A stretch of 64,000 nt of DNA from Effrenium voratum. Taxonomy: Eukaryota > Sar > Dinophyceae > Suessiales > Symbiodiniaceae. Below are positions 43,759 to 53,535 of the stretch, one piece after another; positions within the stretch are counted from its first letter, which is position 1, and each line of letters begins with the position of its first letter. The notes beneath the pieces are model-generated. The model saw nothing but the letters and a program-made list of their open reading frames with translations. It was not told the DNA's origin and searched no databases. The DNA lies in assembly GCA_963377175.1 (NCBI GenBank), contig CAUJNA010003244.1, positions 453,888-517,887 of the forward strand, in the 5' to 3' direction. Both the position numbers and the translations under genes were made by a program.

Positions 43759-44482
43759 GACATGCAGCGAGGCAAGCATGAGAGCGGAAAAGATCTGGAG
43801 CTCCGGTTTGATGAGAAAGCGCCCGGCGTAACGAGACAGGAGGGCAGCTTAAGATACTTGGCTGCTAGTTGGTTGGATCTTTAGACCTGCTCCCGCAGGG
43901 AAACGACGATATTTCCCACTCAACAGCAACATTTAGAACTTTTTGCCGAGGGTTGAGCCATCCAGGATAGGCTGCTTCACGCTACTCCAAACGTGCAGAA
44001 GCTCCCGAGATCGAAAAAGCACGAGCGACCAGCCGGGCAACATGAAGGAGGAGAAGCACTAGCAGCAGCCGTGCGGGCGGATGAACAAAAGAACCACGAT
44101 GATCTCGACGCCTTTCGAACACCTCTCGGGCCTGTGATTCGAGCGCCGGACAACCCTCTCGGCAGGTGAATGACTCGCGTCGACTTGGACGTTCATCCTA
44201 ATCTCAGTAGGTTTTAGGCAGTACAAATTTGCATGTTCATACTATGCCAAGAAGGTTGTATGAGTTGCGTATTTGGATGCTCATACTGAGCAGAGTTTAA
44301 CATCGAGTAAGCCCCTCTGATTACTTGTGCCCAGATTCTCAGCTTGTTGTTGCTAGTTTGAACATCTAAGTTCCGCGACGTGGGGAGAACCTGCCGGGTT
44401 TTGTTTGAGCGGTGCGGACCGGGCAGCTTCAGAGATTCATCAGATGCTCAGCGAGGGAAAAGGCCGCACCCACCATACCAGG
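43759..44482 (+). pseudogene. two exons of an unknown gene; the first holds in-frame TAG and TGA
   Basis: Acceptor TTGCCTGTCCAG|G opens DMQRGKHESGKDLELRFDEK, APGVTRQEGSLRYLAASWLD, then TAG at 43882. The same frame runs on (RRETTIFPTQQQHLELFAEG) to TGA at 43954 and then DRLLHATPNVQKLPRSKKHE, GGEALAAAVRADEQKNHDDL, RTPLGPVIRAPDNPLG, ending at AG|GTGAAT (44165). The intron 44166-44409 joins in phase to GADRAASEIHQMLSEGKGRT. An acceptor CCATCCAG|G at 43965 also allows the last part to be a separate intact exon (43966-44165). Family unknown. Confidence 0.5.
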
Positions 44483-45691
44483 GTTCACCTTTTCAGCCCT
44501 TGGGGGAGAAGGGATGAACTTGATGGTTCTCGGCAATTTATGAGCAGAGGGTTGGGGGAGAAACCTGGTGATCCCTTAAAGCCAGCCACCAAGAATGGTT
44601 TGTCGGGTCATTCCCTCATTCCATGCTGAAAACAAGCAAGTAAACGGACCCCCAAAATCAAGGGACCCGGCCTGAACGGATCCTAATAAACGTGTTTGGA
44701 GGCTTGCACCCAAGGCCCGTGTTTGTAGCATCCAAAATTTGAGTCCATTTGTGGCCGAACCCATTGAACGGGTCTCGCAACAAAAGTGCCGGAGCTCTCT
44801 GAGTCTCTTCAAGGGGTCTAATTTGCAAAGGGTATACTGCTGAGTTCTTGGAGCTCTGGGTACGGTGCTGATTCCCCATTCGTGGCACCGCTGTCCTTGG
44901 CAACGCGACATGTTTGCTGCAAATTTGCGGTGTTTCTCAAAAGAGGGGGACCTTCTGAAAGGATGGCAACCAAGAGGAAACCAAGAGGAACCACGTTTGG
45001 TTTGCAGGGAAGTCAAGAGGAAACCAACCACCTGAGCACCTTTTGATGGGTTGGAGGGCAACTGGGTGAATTATAACGACCTCACACGACCTCACCCCAA
45101 ATGGTGGTTTATGTGGGGAATAGCCCCCCAACCACCTTAATTCAGGCCGGTGAAATCTTATAATTCACCCAGATCCAAACAAAAGGTCGGAGAAGCCTCC
45201 AGAGGCAGCGCCATCGCGGAGAAGGGCGCCTTCTCTCTCTGCGTGCCTGGCGGCTTGGGCCCCGCGGACGGCAAGGCTCCGTTCCCACCCCCGAAACGAG
45301 CTCGCTGCCCGGAATGGGGGGAATCGGGGGCATACCCTTTATAGAGCAGAGCTCCTTGAAACATGGCTTGTTCCACCAAAATAAAGGGAAACCGGAAACC
45401 ACCATTTAGAAGGCAATGTTGAGGTGTATAATGTAAGGATCCCTGTAGAGCCACAGTCTTGTGGCCCGTATAGATCCCATTTGAAGAACGAGCCACTGGT
45501 TGAGCAGCTGGGTTGTCCCATTGAGGGGATCCTTCACTTGCGGGGAATCAATCTACTGGTGCCAGGTTGATTGATGCGGGGATACCATTTTGTGGAAGCC
45601 ACTTGAGAGAGAGAAGTGCGCCTAGGGAATCTGGGTTTGTACCCTTTCTATAGTGACTATAGACCCCATGAAGCCCCGGGGTTTCGAGGTA
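44483..45691. other. no firm exon
   Basis: Minus-strand frames near 44660-44950 and a GC-rich island at 45170-45300 (open on both strands) look partly coding, but boundaries and strand are unclear. Confidence 0.25.
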
Positions 45692-45780
45692 GTGACTGAC
45701 TGACTGACTGACTGACTGACTGACTGACTGACCGACCGACTGACTGACTGACTGAGTCGGTGACTGAGCGAGGGAGTGCG
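45692..45780. repeat. GACT tetranucleotide microsatellite
   Basis: About 20 degenerate GACT/GACC units, passing into TGCG units. Confidence 0.9.
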
Positions 45781-45809
45781 TGCGTGCGTGAGTGATCGAT
45801 CGGATGCAG

Positions 45810-46052
45810 GCCGATGTCTCGGGGGCTACCCTCATCGGCAAGGCTTTGCAAAGCCTCAGCAAACAAGGCCGCGCCGGTCCAAACCGACGGGCGAGCGAGG
45901 CATCCTTCAAAATGGCTTAGGCTCAAACCCGAGCTGTTCAGAACTTGGGCCTTCTACAAGTGGTAAGGCCCTTTGTGGGCAACATCTTGTTCTTCCAGAA
46001 TAGTTCAGATGGCACCCATCTGGTCTGTGACCCCGACGCCTCTCAGGTGTAG
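45810..46052 (+). pseudogene. exon interrupted by an in-frame TAG
   Basis: Acceptor GATCGGATGCAG|G, frame ADVSGATLIGKALQSLSKQG, RAGPNRRASEASFKMA, TAG at 45918. After it the same frame reads AQTRAVQNLGLLQVVRPFVG, NILFFQNSSDGTHLVCDPDA, SQV and TAG at 46050-46052. Both halves have strong coding character. An acceptor CTGTTCAG at 45941 could make the second half a separate exon. Confidence 0.5.
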
Positions 46053-46737
46053 TATGGGAAGCCTGGGCGCTGTGCACGAGCCTTTGAGCGAAAATGATAC
46101 GAGTTTGTTCCAATTTGCACGTGGCCGATCTAATTTATTCCTTGGCTTCCTGGCATCCTTGTTGACATGGACTATGTTTGTTTCTGATGAAATTGGACCA
46201 TTTCTCAATGGCTCGTGTTTTTGTTGCACTTGATCATGCCAGACTCAGTACCTTGCTTCTCGAATAATAACACATCAGATTCAGATGTTCTGAACCGTGT
46301 CTTCTGAACCGTGTAAACTAGGGTGCTGTATTACTCCTTTGCACACCTTGAACCATTGTCGCCTTGGAAATGATCCATTGGATCTCCGTATACGTCCCAT
46401 TGGGTGCGAACTCTCCGAGGCTTGAGAAAGGCGAAAATAAGGAGCCTGTAGGGGGTAATGGCCCATGGACGAGCTTCTCCAGGGCCCTTTTTGCCTTCAA
46501 ACCCCCCGAAGCAAGGCTCACCATCAACTTCTAGTTGCGCCCACCAAGGGGATCCTAACAAGGTATGGATTCCCTCAAGACTTGGGATTCCGCAAAATGG
46601 GGGGGTCCTTCCGCCTCCTCTCTTGCTGGGTTTCCCTTCAAACAACCCCGAAAAGGGTACCCCCAACAAAAGTTTCCACTTGGCTTCTCCCCATCTCAAA
46701 TGCCGCGAACTTGCGAACCGTCGCGTTTTTGCCTTTA
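46053..46737. other. no confident gene
   Basis: Contains copies of the interspersed GGTTT/AAACC hairpin motif and intron-like DNA. Confidence 0.3.
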
Positions 46738-46945
46738 AGCACCCAATGCCCTCAAAAAGCCAGGGCAAACCGCCCAAAAAAAAGGCGCGCCCATGTGTCC
46801 TTCCTGCGTCACCGCCGTCTCTTCGAGCGCTGGTGCAGGCCTAGACTTCCAGAAGTGGCATGTGTTCTTCGCCGGCGAGCGGCTGGACAGCCAGGCGCGG
46901 TCAGAGAAGTAGATCGCAGGGTGCACCTCAAGCTGGACCAATGAG
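46738..46945. CDS. coding-like GC-rich island, strand ambiguous
   Basis: On plus, acceptor GGTGCAG|G at 46838 opens LDFQKWHVFFAGERLDSQAR to TAG. On minus, a longer open frame reads LEVHPAIYFSDRAWLSSRSP, AKNTCHFWKSRPAPALEET. Both have high GC3. One of them is likely an exon. Confidence 0.4.
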
Positions 46946-47114
46946 AGGTAAAAGTGGAGGGCAAAAGAACGATGTTCGTTGTTGTGTGTTGTGGGTTTGA
47001 AAGCCGGGTCTCCAAACACCAACTTATTCCCTGAGTAATTGACGTGAGCTCACGTAGAAGATGGAAATAAGACGATTACAAACAGCTAGACTGGCACGAG
47101 GCGCGTTTCGAGAA

Positions 47115-47540
47115 GCCCACCTTTAGAGCGAACACTTGCATTGTTAGAGGACACCCATCCATTTTGAGACGAAACCCTTCCATGCTGAGAGGTACAACAT
47201 CCATTTTGAAAGGACACCCAAACCATGTTCGGAGGAAGCCCGCCCATGTTGAGAGAGGAACCCCATCCATGTGAAAATGCGACCAACAGAGGAGAGACAG
47301 AAACCATATGCCATATGTCATATGCACTTGTGGGAGCCCTTGAATCTTGACAGAAACTGTTGAGAGGAAGCCCATACATTTCGAGCGGAAGCCCTCCACG
47401 TTTAGAGGACACCCATCAATGTTGAGTGGAAACACATCCATTTTGAGAGGAAACCGATCATTTTGTACTGGAAACTCAGGAAACCTACAGTATCCATTCT
47501 GACCGGCAACCTATCAATTTTGAAAGCAGCCAACATGTTT
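47115..47540. repeat. degenerate 21-23 bp tandem repeat
   Basis: Units resemble GAGAGGAAACCCATCCATTTT with many substitutions, broken at about 47278-47345 by unrelated DNA. The minus strand gives a seven-residue periodic peptide (MDGCPLT, MEGFRLK). Confidence 0.75.
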
Positions 47541-48343
47541 GGACTTACGTTTGGCTACTCCACTAAGGAAGTGAGTTATATGGGAGATTCTCAAAATTGT
47601 GGCCTCCCTTTTGGATGGTTTTGAAGGAAAACCAAAGGACGCCAACAGTTTTAGGGCCTTTTTTAGAGGATCTCTATTTTGACAACCACTCATATGGGCA
47701 TTTGTTCCTTCACTTGGGGGTGGTAGGGATGGTCATCAAGCGGTTTCTGCCCTTTTAAACGCGATGAAACATGTTGTTGGAGTCCCATCAGGTGTCAACC
47801 AGATCCCAGTGGCAAGAAATCCTTTTTGGTGAAACCCTACGTGTCCGCTTGTGAGTGAGACAAGCAGGTGTCTTTTGAACGGTCAGTTTGGTTTAAGATA
47901 CCTGATTCCACTGGTGAGAGTTTGGATCAAATGATTGCCAGTGCCATCATTGTCTAAAAAAGGACTCTGGGAATCATTGGATATCTTTGACACATCAAGC
48001 CTGTCTGGCAATATTAGTGGTTCGGGGAATACAAAGAGACTGCCGACCGGCAGGTTGGCAAAACCGATTTTGACGGTGTGTGTGTGTGTTGTTTGGCGAG
48101 GGCCATGCCGACCATGCGGGGTTTGGAGGCAAAATGGACCAACCCTGCCCCAGATGCCTAAGATTCCTACCTGTGCTTTGAAAACCAACCACTCGGCGAA
48201 CAACACACCCAAACATCAAAACCCGAAGAGGCTGAAGAGCGAGTGCCATGCCAGTCAGCTTCGTACCAAGGCTATTTGTTGTGTTCAAGGAAAGCCGCAT
48301 GAAAAGCTATCCGGATAGATTTGCTCTTTTGGGTGACCATTAC
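47541..48343. other. mostly non-coding; one weak plus frame
   Basis: A hairpin motif copy lies at 47617-47633. A plus frame ending at 48320 (NTPKHQNPKRLKSECHASQL) is coding-like but has no clear acceptor. Confidence 0.3.
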
Positions 48344-48507
48344 CGTGGCGGCATGTTCTCCTTTCAAAAGCACCTCGGTCATGCGCCATGTTAACCAGTC
48401 CAAGTACCTTCCACCGGGGCTATAGCCTAAGGTGTTTGGACCACTCGGCCCTCGGGTGCCATCCCGGAGGAGTCCTTCCAGTTGGCCAAGAAGCTTTGGA
48501 TCGATGC
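48344..48507 (-). CDS. internal exon, unknown protein
   Basis: Minus-strand acceptor GGATGCCGCAG|G, then IDPKLLGQLEGLLRDGTRGP, SGPNTLGYSPGGRYLDWLTW, RMTEVLLKGEHAAT and an ACG|GTAATG donor. Strong coding composition. The frame is also open upstream of the acceptor. Family unknown. Confidence 0.5.
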
Positions 48508-48696
48508 CTGCGGCATCCCGGAGCCACAGGTGGGGGGGCCCAAAAGGCAAAGAAAAAAACACAATTTTAGTGGGTGGTTCGGTTCCCCTTAGGACCCCAA
48601 AAGAGAAAACATAAAATGAGAACACATTAGTGGTTCGGGTCTAACCTGGTCTTATGGTTGTAGTAAGGCCCGTTGTTTTTCATTTTGAACTTCAGA

Positions 48697-48800
48697 GCCA
48701 CAGAGCCAAGAAGTCAACGGGTTTTGGGTGCTGCGAAATGGCGGTGCAACATTGTGCCGTGCCTTCCCCCGTGTTCACAAATGCAACCAACCAACATGTG
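48697..48800 (+). CDS. possible exon, frame uncertain
   Basis: Acceptor CATTTTGAACTTCAG. One frame reads PQSQEVNGFWVLRNGGATLC, RAFPRVHK; another (STGFGCCEMAVQHCAVPSP) is also open. A GTG lies at 48799. Confidence 0.3.
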
Positions 48801-49034
48801 TTTTTTCTCTCCGAACCCCCAATCTCCCAACACTGAATTAGAATTGGGACCATTCAAAGCCAACAATTTTCCCGCCAAGCCCATTTGCAGTCGTCTGAGG
48901 GGGCTCGACGAACATGTTGAATCGTCATTTCATGTGTTCATGTTATTGTGCAATTTAGATTCCGTCTCTCCATCTTGAGTTGTCAAATCAAAAGAATGCC
49001 TTGAGCAACCCCATTTGAATGTCTTGCTTCGCAG

Positions 49035-49225
49035 ATTCCTATGTTGACGGTTTTGTGCCTGGCAAAGGCGGGACCCCGAAACCAAAGCCGAAACTCATGG
49101 ACGCTTGCCCCATTTGGGCGGCAGTGGAACTGAGGAAATTCGACGGGCATTCTGCCCTCAGAAGGACTTTAGGAAACTCTCAGTTCTGCTCATCTGATGT
49201 TTCCTTCGAATCAGCAGCCTTTTGA
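49035..49225 (+). CDS. terminal exon, unknown
   Basis: Acceptor TGTCTTGCTTCGCAG, frame SYVDGFVPGKGGTPKPKPKL, MDACPIWAAVELRKFDGHSA, LRRTLGNSQFCSSDV, ESAAF, TGA. It is the clearest of the isolated exons in this part. Gly/Lys/Pro-rich linker first, then a compact segment. Family unknown. Confidence 0.6.
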
Positions 49226-49308
49226 GCAAATCCCCGTACAGAAGGCGTTCTGCTAACACCAACCCTCGTGTCTGCCCCTTGGCGCTTTCGCCGGTTCTTG
49301 CGCAACAG

Positions 49309-49401
49309 GTGCATCCAGTGCCCCAGATGCTTCCAGCAGAGGGCGCCGCGGCACAGTACACTGCACGGGGCCCCGGAATTTCCAGCGCGTCTTCTTATTG
49401 A
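49309..49401 (+). CDS. possible exon, frame uncertain
   Basis: Acceptor TTCTTGCGCAACAG|G. One frame gives VHPVPQMLPAEGAAAQYTAR, GPGISSASSY and TGA; another gives CIQCPRCFQQRAPRHSTLHG and runs to a GTGCTG donor. Either could be real. Confidence 0.4.
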   Translation: MHPVPQMLPAEGAAAQYTARGPGISSASSY

Positions 49402-49528
49402 TTCCGTTTTGGTGCTGGTTTTCGGGGAAGCCGGCGTGCCCTGCTTCCTCAGATCATGGATAGGTCTATGCCGGGCGAATCCCTGGATTAGCTAAGGAGA
49501 AGCCACTAGGCTATTGTGCCACCAGCAG

Positions 49529-49791
49529 GTCACCAGCAACTCGTGTGTGCCAGAATCAAAACATGGGTACCTGGAGGGGATAGTCCGAATCGCAAATTGG
49601 TGCGGGTGGCTCTTCTATTTCCTTACATGGATTCTGGTAGGCCATCATTTGAATGCCAGGTTTTGATTCAGATGATTATGGGCGGGCTTTGTTTGTTGGT
49701 TGACTTTGAAGAGGACCCCACTCCTGAAACGGAAAAGGGCCCAGAGCTCTTCCGATGCCGCGTTGAGCATCCTCCCACTTCTATTTGTTGA
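49529..49791 (+). CDS. terminal exon, unknown
   Basis: Acceptor GCCACCAGCAG|G, frame HQQLVCARIKTWVPGGDSPN, RKLVRVALLFPYMDSGRPSF, ECQVLIQMIMGGLCLLVDFE, EDPTPETEKGPELFRCRVEH, PPTSIC, TGA. A shorter alternative frame (GIVRIANWCGWLFYFLTWI) is open to 49666. The longer frame looks more like a folded protein. Confidence 0.4.
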
Positions 49792-50045
49792 AGGAAATAT
49801 AATTCACCCAGAGGGTTGTGTGTTTCTTGAATAGAAGGTCTTTCGCCGCTTTCTCTTTAAACGTCAGCCAAGAGGGGTCCCAGCTTTTTTTTGTTTGCGC
49901 GCCCTCCCCCTGATATGAGCAAGTACGAAGATTCGAACATGCCTTGCTGCAGCAAAGGGTGTGCACTCACCAGATTGCCATGTGAAAATGATGGCACTCG
50001 CCAAGTTCTCGTCAGGTCTGGATGCCATGAACACTGGCTATGGTT

Positions 50046-50465
50046 CTTGTTTTGGTTGTTTGTTGTTTGTTGTTTGTTTGTTTGTTTGTTTGTTTGTTTG
50101 CTTGTTTGCTTGTTTGCTTGTTTGCTTGTTTGCTTGTTTGCTTGCTTGTTTGCTTGTTTGTTTGTTTGTTTTGCTTGCTTGCTTGCTTGTTTGTTTGTTT
50201 GTTTGTTTGTTTGTGTGTTTGGTTGTTTGCGTGTTTGCTTGTTTGCTTGTTTGCTTGTTTGTTTCTTTGTTTGTTTGTTTGTTTGTTTGTTTGTGTGTTT
50301 GGTTGTTTGCTTGTTTGCGTGTTTGCTTGTTTGCTTGTTTGCTTGTTTGTTTCTTTGTTTGCTTGCTTGTTTGTTTGGTTGTTTTGCTTGCTTGCTTGTT
50401 TGTTTGTTTGCTTGTTTGCTTGTTTGCTTGTTTATTTGCTTGTTTGTTTGTTTGTGTGTGTGTGT
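50046..50465. repeat. TTTG/TTGC tetranucleotide microsatellite
   Basis: About 100 TTTG and CTTG tetramers with TTTGTGTG interruptions. All long frames here (Cys/Leu/Val on plus, Lys/Gln/Asn/Thr on minus) are repeat artefacts. Confidence 0.95.
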
Positions 50466-50811
50466 CAAGGTACACTTTTCAGAAAGAAACCACCACAATG
50501 GCAGTCATTATTCGGAAAATTGTTCGGGCGATCGATAAGGTCAGAGATTCTCAGTGTCCATTTGGCAAGCTCCACCTGGGGGCACAAACAAACTCGGGCC
50601 CATGAAGTTTTTGAGGTTCCTCAATTCAGGTAAGTCAATTGTAGGAGCCCGTGCAGTTCCGTGATTTACACACCCATCGCTTGGTGCCCGTTCCCTTTTG
50701 GAATGCGTGAGGCCCGTTTTGGGACTGGGCGGGTTGCATTGTCAGGTCTGGCAGAATTACGTGTGGAGGTTCGCCACCATAAGCAGTATATATATATACG
50801 TATATATATAC

Positions 50812-50855
50812 TGCCGTAGGACCAGTATATACCCCTAAGGCATAAACTTCCACGC
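50812..50855 (-). CDS. microexon resembling chalcone-isomerase-like proteins
   Basis: Minus-strand acceptor GCGATTTGCAG|G, then VEVYALGVYTGPTA and a GTATAT donor. The VxVYALGVY pattern recalls the strand in the chalcone-isomerase fold (as in fatty-acid-binding CHI-like proteins), but 14 residues cannot prove it. A TA microsatellite follows in the intron. Confidence 0.3.
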
Positions 50856-51685
50856 CTGCAAATCGCACCGAACACGTCCTTGATCATGTTTGTCGGTCGG
50901 TTTCGCTGAGCTCACAAAGATGCTCAAAACCCGGGCGTTGTTCAGCAGTTCGTTGGCTTCCCAGGGCCCAACGTTTTAGCCTTCCGACGGGCAGAATGGG
51001 AACAACTGTGGTTGGCGGGCGTCTTTGGTGGTTTCTGCCTCTGAATGTCAGTTCAGGGAACCCATGCAGAGCGGGTCTCAATAAAAGGGTTCTGAACCCT
51101 TGCACCAAAGGACAATCATGTGTGCAGCATTTGTTAGAGCGTCTGATTCTTTGGACCCATTTGTTCTGATCCCTAGCACCGGTGTGCAGCATTTTGGAAC
51201 CCATTTGTTGGAACGTCCAACGGGTCTTCCAATTAGGAGGCGAGACTCGCGTCGCGGACTGCCTAGGCTGAAATCTGTATGCAGCCAGGAGCCAAGACGG
51301 TCCAGGGCCCCTTGAATTGGGGTTCTCTTTTTGATTCGGATGTCAATGGAAGCGAACTAGATGGAATTCTTTGCGTTTTTGGGTCATGAGAAAGGGACAA
51401 CTGCTGTACACCAACGATTTCAAGATTTGAGGAGACATCCACATCACAGTGAGTGTCGTGAAGGTTACCTGACAACATTTGACTGACTTGTTTTCAAATT
51501 CAGAAGCGGCGAATTGTTGCGCATTCTTTCTTCACTTACCATTCGGAGTGTGTTGATAGCGGCAAACCATAGTTTCAGTGGATTGCAGCGTGCCATCAAA
51601 CCTGCGCTTACTGAGTTGTTCAAAATCGATGGTTAATCCTTCTACCAGATCTTCAAGATGGTACTAATGTCACTTGTTGTCCCAG

Positions 51686-51876
51686 TGCCCCACTACGAAC
51701 TCTCGGATTAGGGATTCTTCCCCCCGATTATTTTGAACAACGCAGGCTGCTGCGTGCAATGAAACTTGCGCATGCTGCATTCCGGGCTAAGGGACGAGAG
51801 CGTCCTCGTGGACAGTGATGAGGCAATGCCCGAGAGCGAGCAGTACTACCTCTCGCGCATGGCTTTGCCACACTGA
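51686..51876 (+). pseudogene. exon resembling cytochrome bc1 subunit 7 (UQCRB family), frameshifted
   Basis: Acceptor TTGTTGTCCCAG, frame APLRTLGLGILPPDYFEQRR, LLRAMKLAHAAFRAK. The pattern LP..xxxxRxxRLxRAMxLxH recalls the core of UQCRB. Near 51795 the frame must shift by one to read LRDESVLVDSDEAMPESEQY, YLSRMALPH and TGA at 51874-51876. Both halves are clearly coding-like. The subunit sits on the matrix side of complex III. The family call is tentative. Confidence 0.4.
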
Positions 51877-52153
51877 CCTACCACATACTCGTTGGTACTG
51901 GGTACCCTAAGCATGGCCTGTTTGCGCTTGCCCAGATCTCCTGTGTCAAAACAAGCCCCAAATCATATTGACTGGTATCCAACTCTTGCCCTTACTAAAA
52001 TGAGGACTTTGAGTTGAACATTGACCAGGGTTGCTCCAAGCCTCTAGATATTCAAAATCCAAGGGTGGACATTTCGCAACCCCCATTGGAGCAGGAGAAG
52101 GGGGACCAGGGTGGGGCAATGTTGAAGTCGGATCCCCTTAGCGATGCGGGGGA

Positions 52154-52558
52154 ATGTGTCCGTTGTTCACTGTTTCGCCGCAAATCTCGCTTTACCTTAG
52201 CGACATGTCCTCACATCGCACTCTCAGCAGCAAGCGTGGGGTAGCGGTGGAGGGTTTCGGCTTCTCGTCCAATGCCACGTGTGCATCTTCATCTCTCTGG
52301 TGGGCCATTTCGAATGAGATCTGCCTCGCACTTTGGCCAGTAGCAGGTCGCTTTCATATAGCATGGAGTGCTTCAGCGATCAAGTTGGCCTTCTGTAATG
52401 ATCGCCAAAAAGAAGCCTTCAGGTGTATGACACTACTTGAGTACGACGTGCTACTGGCGGAAGCCGCAGACAGGTTCGACGCAGGCGAAGAACGCTTTTC
52501 TCATGCTGCAACTCATCAAATTGCCCGCGTCGCAACAGTTACCATTGCACTACTTTGA
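52154..52558 (+). CDS. open frame of 134 residues, unknown
   Basis: ATG at 52154 to TGA at 52556-52558 with no internal stop. It has a hydrophobic middle (EICLALWPVAGRFHIAW) and an acidic helix (LLEYDVLLAEAADRFDAGEE). GC3 is moderate. It may be intronless or an extended exon. Confidence 0.4.
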   Translation: MCPLFTVSPQISLYLSDMSSHRTLSSKRGVAVEGFGFSSNATCASSSLWWAISNEICLALWPVAGRFHIAWSASAIKLAFCNDRQKEAFRCMTLLEYDVLLAEAADRFDAGEERFSHAATHQIARVATVTIALL

Positions 52559-52689
52559 ACATGTTTAAGCTTTATTCCAACATTATTGTATATGCGCCAG
52601 GGGTTGCTGAATATGACACAGAATCCAAAAGATACCATATTCTGTGCACCGCAGATGGCCAAGCAAGGGATTGAATCGCCCCCTGCCAG

Positions 52690-52793
52690 GGGCTGCCAGC
52701 GCTTGATCTGCTGCTGCTGGATGTGGCCGCAGATGGCACGGTCGGGCGCTTGTGCCCAGATTCGCGCGGGGCCAAGCTCACGGAGCATCTGAG
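52690..52793 (+). CDS. internal exon, unknown
   Basis: Acceptor CGCCCCCTGCCAG|G in phase 0, frame GLPALDLLLLDVAADGTVGR, LCPDSRGAKLTEHL, AG|GTATCG donor. Very high GC3. A minus-strand frame is open as well but weaker. Confidence 0.5.
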
Positions 52794-53394
52794 GTATCGG
52801 TTTTGGGCCTCCTCTACTGTTCTGTGCGTGTGTATGAGTTTTGAATTTGTTTAGTTTGTTTGTTCTGTTCATGTGTTGTAGTGGGGGCTGCAAAAAACCA
52901 CCTTTGTTGGTACCATACCAAGGGTTTGGGAAGGTTTCTTTCTGGTGGTATTATAGTCGGCATTCATATTTGTTTCAGTTGGCACCCGTTTTGGGGTTGT
53001 TTGAAAGGGACTTTTTGTTGATGTGGGGGAAGGGGCCCCCTCTGAAGACATACCAGTATATGAACCCATGACAATTTTGACCCCTGGTTGGAGCTGACTT
53101 CAGCGACAATTAACGGACAATCAACCAAGAAACTAGGGGATTCGTGACAGGGTGGACATATATATATATATATATACACACATATTTACCCACATAATAT
53201 GACCTGATAGTTGGGCGCATTGGTGTGCTTTTTGGGTCAGTTTGGTTGAAACTAGATACAAGCCACTGCTTAAGGCTTGTGGATCCTTGAGATCTGCTGT
53301 GCTTTTCTGCAAGTTGCTGCAAGAGCGTTTTGTTGCAGTTTCCAGTTGGTGTTTTTGGAACCCATCACTTGGAACCCCCCCCCCCCAAGTACCG

Positions 53395-53535
53395 GGCGGG
53401 TTTCGTGGCGCGACTTGAAGGTAACCCACGCGTCTTTGGGCTCAAGGGGGGTCATGGACGATCGGCCACGCCTGGTGCCGCAGGCCGGGGAAGTTCCCTC
53501 CATCTGTCTGGAACCTCAAGCAGCGCTCATTTCAA
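53395..53535 (+). CDS. possible exon(s), unknown
   Basis: The frame VSWRDLKVTHASLGSRGVMD, DRPRLVPQAGEVPSICLEPQ has high GC3 but boundaries are unclear. A C14 run lies just upstream. Confidence 0.3.

Noticed and set aside
50038..50605. Overlapping Cys/Leu/Val- and Lys/Gln/Asn/Thr-rich frames
   Set aside because: TTTG/TTGC tetranucleotide repeats read in several frames; no unique sequence.
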